Positions 26,869 to 37,424 of a DNA stretch of 64,000 nucleotides are shown here, in pieces. The notes below the pieces were generated by a model, which was given only the letters and a program-made list of their open reading frames with translations, was not told where the DNA came from and made no database searches. The translations under genes were made by a program, and so were the position numbers. This stretch comes from CAZGOM01 sp964542875 (GTDB lineage Bacteria; Planctomycetota; Phycisphaerae; Phycisphaerales; Phycisphaeraceae), in NCBI GenBank assembly GCA_964542875.1, contig CAZIWA010000005.1:22431-86430 (forward strand), written 5' to 3'. The first letter of the stretch is position 1, and each line of letters opens with the position of its first letter.

Positions 26869-27468
26869 TTATTCCTCCACCTCCTCAACGGCGGTGGCAC
26901 CCAGCGACTTCAAGAAGCTGGACGTTTTAGTCCGGTCGAACTTCGGATCAGAGGCCAGAACCACGACCATGAACTTGTCATCGGTCGCTGCCTTGAACCG
27001 GGGAAGCTTGAACAAGGGGTTGTAGAGCCTCGGCAAACCGTTGAACAGGAACATGCCGAAAACCGCGCCGAAGGCTGAGAAGAGCACGGTGAGCTCGAAC
27101 ATCACGGGGATGTGGGCGGCAAAGCTCCAGGTGGGCTTGCCGGAGATCATGAAGGGGTAACCTTCAAACATCGGCCACAGCCAGCCCAGGTATGGAGCGG
27201 CGTTGGTCCAATAGGTGAGGGAGAGACCGGTGAAGAAACCGGTGATCCCGCAGCACAGGACCAGGAAGGGCAGCCGGGTGGCTTTGATGCCCATGGCCTT
27301 GTCAATGCCGTGAATGGGGAACGGGGCGTGAACGTCCCACCGGCTGAAGCCGGCATCCCGGACTTTCTCTGCCGCGTGGAGCACGCTGCCCACGTCGTCG
27401 AACTGCGCAACGACGGCGAACGTCTCTGCTGCGGGCTCGGCGCTAGGGTTGTTGTTGGGGCTGATCAT
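26869..27468 (-). CDS. actD: Alternative complex III membrane subunit ActD
   Basis: 199 residues of the DUF3341 family: a soluble N-terminal ferredoxin-like part, a 'RLPFLVLCCGITGFFTGLSLT' and second hydrophobic hairpin, and a soluble C-terminus with the conserved 'DDKFMVVV' strand. ActD binds the membrane face of the ActC/ActF core. Between actC and actE in the operon. It has no cofactor. Confidence 0.87.
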   Translation of the reverse strand: MISPNNNPSAEPAAETFAVVAQFDDVGSVLHAAEKVRDAGFSRWDVHAPFPIHGIDKAMGIKATRLPFLVLCCGITGFFTGLSLTYWTNAAPYLGWLWPMFEGYPFMISGKPTWSFAAHIPVMFELTVLFSAFGAVFGMFLFNGLPRLYNPLFKLPRFKAATDDKFMVVVLASDPKFDRTKTSSFLKSLGATAVEEVEE

Positions 27469-27523
27469 ACGCTGCTTCTTTCGTTCTTAACGGTCGTGAC
27501 CGCTTGTAACCAAAGACCTTTCG

Positions 27524-28984
<1,461 letters not shown>

Positions 28985-29024
28985 TTGAACGAGACTCCAC
29001 AGTCTGGTTGGTTAAGCCGTTTGT

Positions 29025-32000
29025 TTAAGCGAGCTCAGGATTGGGGTTACGGATCTTGGCCAGGTACTTGGTGCGGGGCTTGGTGTTGAGTTCAGCCAGC
29101 ACGCCGTACGAACGGTTGAGCTTCTGGAGCTTGGAGACCCGGCTATTGGGGTCTTTGAGATCGCCGAAGACGATTGCGTCGGTCGGGCAGGACTGCTGGC
29201 AAGCGGTCTGGATATCGCCATCGGCCAGAAGTTCACCCTTGACGCGCTTGTCGGTCTTGGTGGTGTGAATGCGCTGGATGCAGTAGGTGCACTTTTCCAT
29301 CAGACCGCGCATACGGACGGTGACTTCGGGGTTGAACACCATCGACTTGATCTTGTCCACCGAGTACTTCTGCTGTTCGTCGGGGATGCCCAGCCAGGTG
29401 TTGCCCTGGTTGCCGGCCTGCACGTGGAGAACCACGGTGGCTTCTTTCCGGGGGCTGCGGCTGTGGTAGTCGAAGTAGTTGAACCGGCGAACCTTGTAGG
29501 GGCAGTTGTTGGAGCAGTAACGGGTGCCGATGCACCGGTTGTACACCATCACGTTCAGGCCTTCGGTGTCGTGCATGGTTGCGCCGACGGGGCAGACCTG
29601 CTCGCAAGGCGCGTTTTCGCACTGCTGGCACATCATGGGCTGGTAGACGACCGCGGGCGATGCATCGGTATCAGGGTCGCCCTTGAAGTACCGGTCGATG
29701 CGCAGCCAGGCCATTTCACGGTTGTTGTCGACTTCTTCCTTGCCGACCGCGGGAATGTTGTTTTCCGCGTAGCAGGCGACGACGCAGGAGCTGCAGCCCA
29801 GGCAGGAGCTCATGTCGACGGCCATACCCCAGGCATGGTTCTGGTCGTTGTATTCCTTGGGCGTATCGAAAAGCTGCAGGGAGATGTTGCCGTGGATGTC
29901 TTTCTTGACGAACTTGGGATCCTTCTTGAATTCCGCAACGTTCGCATCTTTGACGATGAGGCCCGATTCACCGGGCTTGGAGCCCACACGTGCATTGCGT
30001 GCGGCGACACCGATCTCGTCAATGATGTGGTGGTTGACCGTGGTCACCAGGCGATACTTGCGGCCGACGTTCTCAAGCTTGGCGCCCGAGGCGACGAAAG
30101 TCGTCTTGGCGGTGCGCAGGGTGTAGCCGTTAAAGCCAACGCCCTGACCGATGGAACCGCAAACCGCGCGGCCGTAACCCAGCGGGATCGACACCACGCC
30201 CTGGGGCTGGCCCATGAGCACGTACGCGGCGATCTGGAGTTCCTTGCCGTTGACGGTGACGCGAACAAGGTCGCCGGTCGTCAGACCGAGCTTGTCAGCG
30301 TCTTTCTTGTTGATGAAGAGAGAGTTGTCCCACACAACCTTGCTCAGGGGATCAGGCAGTTCCTGGAGCCATGCGTTGTTGGCGAAGCGGCCATCGTACA
30401 CGCAGCGGTCGGTGACAAAGGTGAGTTCGAAGTCCGAAGCCTTCTGGGGGGCTGCGGTTTCGAAAGGCTTCACCACCACAGCAGGCACGCTGGTCTTGGC
30501 GGCGCTGCCGGCCAGGAAACCATCGTGGATGTACTTGCGCCAGGACTTTTCGTTGAACCCAACGGCCGAAGCGGCGGCGCCTGCGCTGGCGGCGAACGTG
30601 TCACGGACAAGGTCGTAACCGGCTTTTTCTTCGCCAAGCGCGAGGGCGAGCACTTCGATGTTGCTCAGGCCGTCGTACAGGGGAAGGATGATGGGCTGCA
30701 CGCTGGTAACCGAGAGGTCCCATGCGTAACCATCGCCCCAGGCTTCCAGGTAGTGGGCCTTGGGAGCAACCCAGTGCGCCAGAACCGAGGTTTCGTTCAT
30801 GTACTGAGTGACATGGACGACCTGGTTGGCCTTCGCCAGGGCTGCGGAGAAGTTCAGGTCAGCGGGAGCGTCATAAGCAGGGTTGCCGCCGAGGATGACG
30901 ACCGTGGTCGCCTGGCCGGAGCCGATGAGGGCAGTCGCATCGATAATGGCCTGGTTGTGGCCCTTTTCGCGCTGCTCGGGCTCGGGAACGTAGGAAACCG
31001 TCTTGCCTTGCGCCAGGAGGGCATCGTTGATGCCGGCGACAAGGGCGTGGAGGTCGGGAGAGTAGCCGTCGCCCAGAGTAACCAGCGCCGCGCCCTTGTT
31101 GGCCTGGAGGTCGGCGGCCAGGGTGGCGATGAATTTCTCAGTGCCCGCTTCAAGTGCGCCAGACTTGGCGCCCGCGACGCTCAGCTTGCCGGCCAGGGCA
31201 TGAACCGCAGCGGCGATCTGCGCAGGCCCGATGGGCAAGCGGTGATCGGCAACGGTGCCCGTGGTGGTGTAGGTCGACTCGATGGAGTAAACCCGGCACA
31301 TCTTGTTGCCGGCTTCATCCACGGTCTTGCGGTTGGCGGCCCAATCACGCGAGTGCGCGAGCGAATTGGCGTGGCCAGAGAGCAGGCAATCGTCAAAAGT
31401 GGCGACGACCTGGGCATTCTTGATGTTGTAGAGAGGACGAAGAACGCTGCCGTAAGCAAGCTTCAGGCCCAGGGCCTGGTTGTCGCGGCTGACGGGTTCG
31501 TACTCAAAGTAGACGGCTTCGGGAAGCTCTTTGGCGATCTGAGCGCGCAGCCGAACCGCGGTGGGGCCGGAGAAGGCTTCCGCGATGATGACCAGGCCCT
31601 TGCCTTTGATGGATTTGTGCTGAGCGATGAGCTTGCCGAAAGACTTGGCGAAGTCTTCCCGGGTCTTCTTATTGGAGGCACCCGTGGGGGTTTCCCGCTG
31701 ATAGAAGTGGTTCAAGCGCTCAGGGTCGTACATGTCCAGCAGGCTGGCCTGCGCGTACATGCCCGAAGCGCCCAGCGAGAGCGGGTGCCCGGGGTTGCCT
31801 TCCACCTTGATGGGCCGGCCATCAAACACGGTGATCAGCAGAGGCTGAGCCACGCCACCCAGATCATAGCTGGAGGAGAAGTGCTCAGGCTCACCGGGAA
31901 CGCGCCCGGTCTGGTTGTTGGCATAAGGCGCAAGGCGCTCTTCAGGCCACCTGCGGCAGCCCGTGAGAGTGACGCCGGCCAGAGCCAGAGTCCCCCCCAT

Positions 32001-32162
32001 GAACTGGAGGAAGCGCCTGCGCGAGACGGAGAGGAAGGAATCCTGCTCCGCAGCGTTGCCGGGGAATTCCTGCTGGGCATTTTCGCGGAACTCAGGAGAA
32101 TTCTCCAAGTGCTCCACACTGCGCCAGAACGATTGCGTGTTGTTTTGGTTTACCTGTGGCAA
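29025..32162 (-). CDS. actB: Alternative complex III subunit ActB (molybdopterin-oxidoreductase-like plus ferredoxin domain)
   Basis: 1045 residues, normal for ActB fusions. A Tat signal SRRRFLQFMGG is near residue 48, so it is exported folded. The middle (about 80-730) is MopB-like without an obvious cofactor-binding site. The C-terminal part (about 770-1000) has iron-sulfur cysteine motifs starting at Cys787 (CLGCSSCVVAC, CQQCENAPCEQVCPVG, CIGTRYCSNNCP, CTYCIQ, CQQSCP), as in the ferredoxin-like B2 part. It carries electrons from the quinol site to ActA hemes. A TTG start at 32162 overlaps the actA end by 13 bp; no ATG is available before the Tat motif. Confidence 0.92.
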   Translation of the reverse strand: MPQVNQNNTQSFWRSVEHLENSPEFRENAQQEFPGNAAEQDSFLSVSRRRFLQFMGGTLALAGVTLTGCRRWPEERLAPYANNQTGRVPGEPEHFSSSYDLGGVAQPLLITVFDGRPIKVEGNPGHPLSLGASGMYAQASLLDMYDPERLNHFYQRETPTGASNKKTREDFAKSFGKLIAQHKSIKGKGLVIIAEAFSGPTAVRLRAQIAKELPEAVYFEYEPVSRDNQALGLKLAYGSVLRPLYNIKNAQVVATFDDCLLSGHANSLAHSRDWAANRKTVDEAGNKMCRVYSIESTYTTTGTVADHRLPIGPAQIAAAVHALAGKLSVAGAKSGALEAGTEKFIATLAADLQANKGAALVTLGDGYSPDLHALVAGINDALLAQGKTVSYVPEPEQREKGHNQAIIDATALIGSGQATTVVILGGNPAYDAPADLNFSAALAKANQVVHVTQYMNETSVLAHWVAPKAHYLEAWGDGYAWDLSVTSVQPIILPLYDGLSNIEVLALALGEEKAGYDLVRDTFAASAGAAASAVGFNEKSWRKYIHDGFLAGSAAKTSVPAVVVKPFETAAPQKASDFELTFVTDRCVYDGRFANNAWLQELPDPLSKVVWDNSLFINKKDADKLGLTTGDLVRVTVNGKELQIAAYVLMGQPQGVVSIPLGYGRAVCGSIGQGVGFNGYTLRTAKTTFVASGAKLENVGRKYRLVTTVNHHIIDEIGVAARNARVGSKPGESGLIVKDANVAEFKKDPKFVKKDIHGNISLQLFDTPKEYNDQNHAWGMAVDMSSCLGCSSCVVACYAENNIPAVGKEEVDNNREMAWLRIDRYFKGDPDTDASPAVVYQPMMCQQCENAPCEQVCPVGATMHDTEGLNVMVYNRCIGTRYCSNNCPYKVRRFNYFDYHSRSPRKEATVVLHVQAGNQGNTWLGIPDEQQKYSVDKIKSMVFNPEVTVRMRGLMEKCTYCIQRIHTTKTDKRVKGELLADGDIQTACQQSCPTDAIVFGDLKDPNSRVSKLQKLNRSYGVLAELNTKPRTKYLAKIRNPNPELA

Positions 32163-32869
32163 GTTGAGCAGCTCGTCATGTAAGCGATGTCGTGAACCCC
32201 ATACTGCGTCTTAAGTTCTTTGCCAATCCGCAGTTGAGCCTGCTGAATGGTTTCGGAACCCGTGACTTCAGGCTTCCAGGCGAGGTTGTAGACCTGGTCC
32301 TTGGGACGGATGTGCTTTTCAGGCGCACGGTGGCAATCCAGGCACCAGCTCATGCTGAGCGGTTCCTTTTGGTAGACGGTTTCCATCTGGTCGATCCTGC
32401 CGTGGCAGGAGACACAGGAGACGCCCTTGGCAAGGTGGGCGCTGTGATTGAAGTAGGAGTAGTCGGGAAGGTCATGGATCTTCACCCAGGGGATGGGCTT
32501 GCCGGAGACCCAGCTGTCATGCAAAGGCTTCATCACCTTGTTGACTTCGGGCTTGGCGGGATCGTAAGGCTTGACCTTGGTGTGGCAGTCCATGCAGGTC
32601 TGGGTGGCCGGAATGGCGGCAAATGCAGCCTTATCCACGGTGGTGTGACAGAACCGGCAGTCCATGCCCAGTTGGCCCGCGTGAAGCGCGTGGCTAAAGG
32701 GAACAGGCTGCACGGGGGCGTAGCCCACATCGGTGGCGTACGGTGAGAAACCGAACCCAACGATGAGGGGGACATACATTGCTCCACCCACGATGGCCAT
32801 CACCAAAAGCGGCAATAACCAGTTCACCCAGGTTGGGAAGACGAAGGGTTTTTCTTGCGATTGGGCCAT
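32150..32869 (-). CDS. actA: Alternative complex III pentaheme cytochrome c subunit ActA
   Basis: 239 residues: one N-terminal membrane helix (about 16-36), then five heme c motifs CRFCH (71-75), CMDCH (92-96), CVSCH (152-156), CLDCH (176-180) and CSTCH (234-238). Extra histidines provide the sixth ligands. Five hemes match known ActA. It starts at ATG 32869 and ends inside actB. It is preceded by 181 bp with no gene, containing a short GGGC-A5-GCCC hairpin (about 32887-32899), possibly the promoter region of the act-cox operon. Confidence 0.93.
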   Translation of the reverse strand: MAQSQEKPFVFPTWVNWLLPLLVMAIVGGAMYVPLIVGFGFSPYATDVGYAPVQPVPFSHALHAGQLGMDCRFCHTTVDKAAFAAIPATQTCMDCHTKVKPYDPAKPEVNKVMKPLHDSWVSGKPIPWVKIHDLPDYSYFNHSAHLAKGVSCVSCHGRIDQMETVYQKEPLSMSWCLDCHRAPEKHIRPKDQVYNLAWKPEVTGSETIQQAQLRIGKELKTQYGVHDIAYMTSCSTCHR

Positions 32870-33050
32870 ATTTGACGCCGAATAAAGGGCTTTTTGCCCG
32901 TCGATACTGTGAAATCAGACCGCGCCAACGCAGGCGCAAAGTGCGTTCAAGGTGCGGATAGTACGGGAAAGAAGACGTTCTTGCCACATTGGGGGGCCAT
33001 CGAGTTCTGTGGCAGTTTGTCGCAATGTTTTTTCATCGTTACTCTTTCGA

Positions 33051-34382
33051 TTACTGAGACTTAGTCTCATCTTTTTCCAGCTGCGTTTGACCCAGCGCCA
33101 GCATGAATTTTGCCACCGCCTGGTACCTGTCTTCCGTAAGGATCACAGCGGGCATCGCAGGGTATTCAGGCCTGCGTTTTCCCGGCTTTTTCACCCATGC
33201 GGCGAGCTTTTCAGGCTCATGCCGGTAGACCCCGGCAATCTCCGTCACCGGAGGGCCGACGATCCGGAGATCGATGCCGTGGCAGCTTGCGCAGTTGCGG
33301 ATGAACACGGCTTTACCCAGGTCCAGTTCACGCTTGTCGTAGTCCTGAGCCACCGCTGGGGCAATTTGAAGCGGGTCAGGACCATTGGGGATAACTTGTC
33401 CTTTACCGGACACTTTGGCGTCTGCCAGTTCGGCCCGGCCCAGGTAACCCACCCCCACGATCAGGAATGCCAGCAGGCACGCGCCCAGCCCCCCCGCCTT
33501 GGTCAGCCCCCCTGCCTTGGCGCCTGTTTGAGAGGGCTTGGACAGGTGGACCATGGTCAGCACCAGCAGCAGACACGAGCCCAGCACAACCAGGCCCGTG
33601 ATGGCGAGCATCATGGCCTGCGAGACCCCCTCCCCCGTCCGGATGGTGGCGGTGACGGTCCCAAAAAAGAGAGCCAGCCCCCCTGCCCCCAGCGCAATCC
33701 GGGCCAGGCGCGCCGCATGCGCATGCCCATCAACCAGCGCAGCCAGACCGGCCCCCGTAATCGAGAGCGAGAGCATGGCCCACATGATCGATTCATTAAC
33801 GCCGCCCGTGGAAGGGTCGGGCTCGGAAATGCCCATGCCGGTGGTCTTATCCAGGCCGATCAGAACCGCGACAACCGAAAGGGCAAGAATCCCGACATCA
33901 GGTGAAGCGTTAAGCGGCTGGGCCGCTGCAAGCTCAGGGCCGGCCGATGAACCGACAGGCTTGGGCCCGGCGGGCTTTGTAAATGCCCAGATGGAACCAA
34001 TGACCATGAGTCCGGCAAACAGCACCAACGCCCCAAGGGTGTGCATGGCGCTGTCGAACGCCTCAAACGTGCCGTGCCACATCCCGGGCTCAATGGCGGC
34101 CAGGCTCAGGCTGCCGGCCAAACCCAGACTCACCAAAATACCCCAGAAAGTAAGCTTCCGGTCACACGCGGAGTAGTGCCACAGCTGCGCCCTGGCTCCC
34201 TGATAATTCGGGTTTTGCGGATTGAAGAAAAACCTGCCGATCACAAAGGCGCTCAGGTTCCACGCACCGATGAACGTGGCCACCCAGGCCAGGATGTACA
34301 CGGTTGTAGCCAGCCCGGTCCATCGCGGGGTCAGCGGGAAGGTGAAGGCAAGGGTGCTTAGCCAAAACAAGGTCTGGGTCAC
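33051..34382 (-). CDS. Polytopic membrane protein with C-terminal cytochrome c domain, heading the ACIII locus
   Basis: 443 residues: about nine membrane segments, then a cytochrome c domain with CASCH at residues 364-368 and a distal Met region (YPAMPAVIL). A Pro/Ala-rich linker of about 20 residues splits the membrane part. I do not recognise the membrane domain as a known oxidase or ActG subunit. Position directly upstream of actA on the same strand suggests a role in electron transfer within this locus. The start is GTG 34382 with no good ribosome-binding site, so the exact N-terminus is uncertain. A 181-bp gap separates it from actA. Confidence 0.75.
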   Translation of the reverse strand: MTQTLFWLSTLAFTFPLTPRWTGLATTVYILAWVATFIGAWNLSAFVIGRFFFNPQNPNYQGARAQLWHYSACDRKLTFWGILVSLGLAGSLSLAAIEPGMWHGTFEAFDSAMHTLGALVLFAGLMVIGSIWAFTKPAGPKPVGSSAGPELAAAQPLNASPDVGILALSVVAVLIGLDKTTGMGISEPDPSTGGVNESIMWAMLSLSITGAGLAALVDGHAHAARLARIALGAGGLALFFGTVTATIRTGEGVSQAMMLAITGLVVLGSCLLLVLTMVHLSKPSQTGAKAGGLTKAGGLGACLLAFLIVGVGYLGRAELADAKVSGKGQVIPNGPDPLQIAPAVAQDYDKRELDLGKAVFIRNCASCHGIDLRIVGPPVTEIAGVYRHEPEKLAAWVKKPGKRRPEYPAMPAVILTEDRYQAVAKFMLALGQTQLEKDETKSQ

Positions 34383-34476
34383 GTGTGCAGGCCAATGAGG
34401 AACGGGTCAGGTGCGAAATCGTAACTGGGGAAGGCCAGACGGGGGCGCGGCATTACGTCCGGGGACACCGGACACT

Positions 34477-34507
34477 AAAAAAACATGCTCCCGGATGCGG
34501 GAGCATG
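34477..34507 (-). terminator. Intrinsic terminator of the pseudopilin gene at 34543
   Basis: A 10-bp perfect stem CATGCTCCCG / CGGGAGCATG with a four-base loop, followed on the minus strand by seven Ts, 36 bp after the stop. Confidence 0.85.
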
Positions 34508-34542
34508 GTGAAAGGCCTTGGATTAAAAATCCGGAAGAAGTT

Positions 34543-35307
34543 TTAGTAGCTGAAGTACTGATAAACCCAGTCATCGACGTTGATGCCCCAGTAGTACTTG
34601 CGCCATTCGACGTGACCATCCGCCATGGCGTTAAAGGAGCCTTCGGGGTAGCCGACGTTGCCCCGGTCATGGGTGTTGCACGGGTGTTGCCAGCCGCCGG
34701 CAACGCCGCCTGCCGTGGTGCCGGGGGTTTTGATATTGTCAACCCAAACCTGCCGGGTGCTGGGGGCGCGAACATCCTGGAAGCGCATATAAATAGGCAT
34801 TTTGTAAGTCACGGCAGCGGTGCCGGAAAAGCCGCGGCCCGTGCCGATGAAGTAGTTGTAGCCCTGCTGATTGCGATGGTTTTCAGTCCAGTCCAGACCG
34901 CTGGGAGCGTAAGCCGGGTTGTTGAACCAACCTGCATTTTGGCCCAGCTTGAAGCTGGTGTTGTTGGTTTGAGCGAAGTAGGCCAGCGGGCACCACCACT
35001 GGCGGACATTGCTTAAGCCATAGTTATCAAAAAGAACTTTGCGGGTGTCGGTGCTGAAGCACCCACGCCCGTAAGCGGCAAACTCTCCATCAGGAACCTG
35101 GCCTTTGTAGTCGTTGGAGTAGGCCAGTGAGCCAAGCATCAAAAATTTGAGGTTCGCCTGACACTGCACTTCGCGCGCCTTGTACTTGGCTTCCGACAAC
35201 GTGGGAAGAAGAATCGACAACAGCATGCCCACGATGGCGATAACGACAAGCATCTCAACAAGTGTGAATGCACGATAACTGCGAGAGGGGTGTGTGAGGC
35301 TAGACAT
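34543..35307 (-). CDS. Type II-like pseudopilin (prepilin N-terminal cleavage motif)
   Basis: 254 residues; start ATG 35307 with GGAG nine bases upstream. The type III signal is RA-FTLVEMLVVIAIV, with Ala rather than Gly before the cleavage site, then a hydrophobic helix and the 'AKYKAREVQCQANLKFL' linker. The C-terminal part has a DGHVEW motif, as in Planctomycetes/Verrucomicrobia H-x-DG pseudopilins. It is paralogous to the gene just upstream (35346-36089): both share G-x-x-RGF-[ST]-GTAAVTY, then MPI, and end in Q-Y-F-x-Y. No prepilin peptidase or secretion genes are nearby. Confidence 0.85.
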   Translation of the reverse strand: MSSLTHPSRSYRAFTLVEMLVVIAIVGMLLSILLPTLSEAKYKAREVQCQANLKFLMLGSLAYSNDYKGQVPDGEFAAYGRGCFSTDTRKVLFDNYGLSNVRQWWCPLAYFAQTNNTSFKLGQNAGWFNNPAYAPSGLDWTENHRNQQGYNYFIGTGRGFSGTAAVTYKMPIYMRFQDVRAPSTRQVWVDNIKTPGTTAGGVAGGWQHPCNTHDRGNVGYPEGSFNAMADGHVEWRKYYWGINVDDWVYQYFSY

Positions 35308-35345
35308 AAGCAGTCGCTCCAGAAATGACCCCCGAAAACAGTAAA

Positions 35346-36089
35346 TCAAGGCTCGTACGTGAAATATTGGTTGCGCCAGATCATGGTGTTGACGCCGTAA
35401 TAGACAGGGCGAAATGCGACATGGCCGTCAATGAATGATGTGGTGACGCCGATGCTGGTGGCATCACCTGCGGTGTCATGTGTGTTGGCGGGCATGGTAA
35501 TGACCCCGCCGCCGCAGTTATTGATGCCTTCAGGCATAAGAGGGTCTGCCCAGAGAATGCGTCTGGCGGGGTTTTGCGAATCCGCAAAACGCAGGACGAT
35601 GGGCATGGAATAGGTGACGGCCGCGGTGCCGGTAAACCCACGGGCCGCGCCCACCCAATAGCCATAGTTGAAACGATCGGCGTTGTTGTTGAGCGACCAG
35701 TCGTTGGCGGGGTAATCGGTGAACCAGGACGTTGAGAGGAATTCCGACCGCACCAAGGCGCGCTTGCTGTAAAGGCCCGAGGGGCACAGAATGGTTCGAC
35801 AGTCCGTCAGGCCGTAGCCGTTATACAAAATACGGCGAGAAGCCCGATGGAATTCGTATTTGCAGACAGCGGGAGACGTGCTTTCGTATCCGCCGTAAGG
35901 AACGACATTTTTATGGTCTTCGGCGTAGATGAACGCAATCATGCTCAACTGGCGCGCATTGACTGAACACTGGGTGCGCCGGGCCTGTTCACGGGCCTGG
36001 CTCATGGCCGGAAGCAGAATCGCCATAAGTACGGAAACAATCGCAATGACGACCAGAAGCTCGACAAGGGTAAAGGCCCGGTTGTGCAT
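35346..36089 (-). CDS. Type II-like pseudopilin (paralogue of the next gene)
   Basis: 247 residues starting at ATG 36089 (MHNRAFTLVELLVV), with Ala before the cleavage site and the usual glutamate five residues after it. The C-terminal DGHVAF motif is present. It has the same RGFTGTAAVTYSMPI and QYFTYEP pattern as the neighbour 34543-35307, 38 bp downstream, so the two likely arose by duplication and form a small operon. The upstream 216 bp (36090-36305) is AT-rich and should hold the promoter. No strong ribosome-binding site is seen. Confidence 0.84.
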   Translation of the reverse strand: MHNRAFTLVELLVVIAIVSVLMAILLPAMSQAREQARRTQCSVNARQLSMIAFIYAEDHKNVVPYGGYESTSPAVCKYEFHRASRRILYNGYGLTDCRTILCPSGLYSKRALVRSEFLSTSWFTDYPANDWSLNNNADRFNYGYWVGAARGFTGTAAVTYSMPIVLRFADSQNPARRILWADPLMPEGINNCGGGVITMPANTHDTAGDATSIGVTTSFIDGHVAFRPVYYGVNTMIWRNQYFTYEP

Positions 36090-36305
36090 CGAATTGGAAG
36101 CTTTAACAAACAAAATGAATTTCCTGACAAAGTGAGACTTTTGTATGTAATCCACCACTGGAACCAAAGGACATGCGCACCCGATATCACTTACATGCAT
36201 CAGAATAGTCACAAACAACAGCCCGCGTCAACTGTTTTTTAACGCAAAAAGTCGATTTTAAAATTTCCGGCAACCTAGGTTGATTCCAATGATCGATTGA
36301 CTTTA

Positions 36306-37355
36306 TCACCGGGTTTTGACGCTTGTCCAGATCTCATCGTACTTCCGGGTCGCAGGCCCAAGGTCCTTGAGCATCTCAAGCTTCTTGAGCTTTTCCGCAT
36401 CGGGATAAATCGCCGTGTCTTTCTTGTCGTCAGCGGAAATGTCGGGCATGGAGGCTTTGTTGGGAGACGCGTAACGGTTGAAATTCGAGAGCTTCGCGCC
36501 CACCTTGCCGTCGAGGATGTAGTTGATGAAGCGCTGGCCGGCCTTGGCGTTGGGTGCCTTGGCGGGAACGCACATGAGATCGACCCAGAGAATGCCGCCT
36601 TCATCGGGAACGGTAAAGGCGAGATTGGGGGCGTTGTCGGCCTGGGCCTGGAGGGCATCACCGTTGTAGCAAACGCCCAGCGCAGCCTCGCCGGAGGCCA
36701 CTTTGCTCACCACACCAACGCTGCCTTCAAAGCCGATGGTCTTGGGGCTCTTCTTGGCGGCAATCAGCGTTTGGCCCGCGTCGCGCAGGTCCGCGGGCGC
36801 GGTGGCGTTGGCGCTCTTACCCGAGGAAATAAGCGCCGAGCCCACCATGTCACGCATGGAATCAACCATCACCACTTTGCCCGGCTGATGCGCGGGATCG
36901 AAAATGGCCTTCCAGCTTGTGGGGGTTTTGATCTTGGTCTTGTCGTAAACGATACCGACGGTGCCCCACTGGTAAGGCATGGAGAATTTGCTGCCGGGGT
37001 CGTAGACGGGCTTTTTGAAGGTTTCGTCGACATTCGCGGCGTTGGGGATGAGCGCTTTGTCCAGGGGTTGAACCAGGTTAAGGGCAACCAGGGAGCGAAG
37101 CGCTTCGTTGGAGACGACAACGACGTCGTAGAGGGAATCGCCCCCGCCGGCTTTGAGCTTCGCGAGCGCATCGTCCGTGGATTCATAGACGGAGATGTTG
37201 ACCTTGATTCCGGTTTCTTTTTCGAACTGGACAGGAATTTCCGGATCGATGTATTTGGACCACATGAAGACGGTGATCTCTTCACCAGCCATGGCCATGG
37301 GGGAAAAAAGGGCGACAACGGCAAGGGCGAGGATGACACAAAACCGGTTCAACAT
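36306..37355 (-). CDS. potD: Spermidine/putrescine ABC transporter substrate-binding protein
   Basis: 349 residues with a Sec signal peptide (cleavage after AMA about residue 23). The mature part has the FMWSKYIDPEIPVQFEKETG start and 'YDVVVVSNEAL' and 'PYQWGTVGIVYDK' segments of PotD/PotF-like polyamine-binding proteins. Start ATG 37355 has AGGAG seven bases upstream. Last gene of the potABCD set, 69 bp after potC. Polyamine specificity is from the family; related proteins bind other cations. Confidence 0.88.
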   Translation of the reverse strand: MLNRFCVILALAVVALFSPMAMAGEEITVFMWSKYIDPEIPVQFEKETGIKVNISVYESTDDALAKLKAGGGDSLYDVVVVSNEALRSLVALNLVQPLDKALIPNAANVDETFKKPVYDPGSKFSMPYQWGTVGIVYDKTKIKTPTSWKAIFDPAHQPGKVVMVDSMRDMVGSALISSGKSANATAPADLRDAGQTLIAAKKSPKTIGFEGSVGVVSKVASGEAALGVCYNGDALQAQADNAPNLAFTVPDEGGILWVDLMCVPAKAPNAKAGQRFINYILDGKVGAKLSNFNRYASPNKASMPDISADDKKDTAIYPDAEKLKKLEMLKDLGPATRKYDEIWTSVKTR

Positions 37356-37424
37356 TTTTTACTCCTGTAGACGGCCGTATGACAATGATAATTCAATTGC
37401 CGGGATGAAGCGTTCACATTCAGG

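Noticed and set aside
29265..32183. Long open frame (972 codons) antisense to actB
   Set aside because: Shadow of actB in a GC-rich gene; ActB motifs are unambiguous on the other strand.
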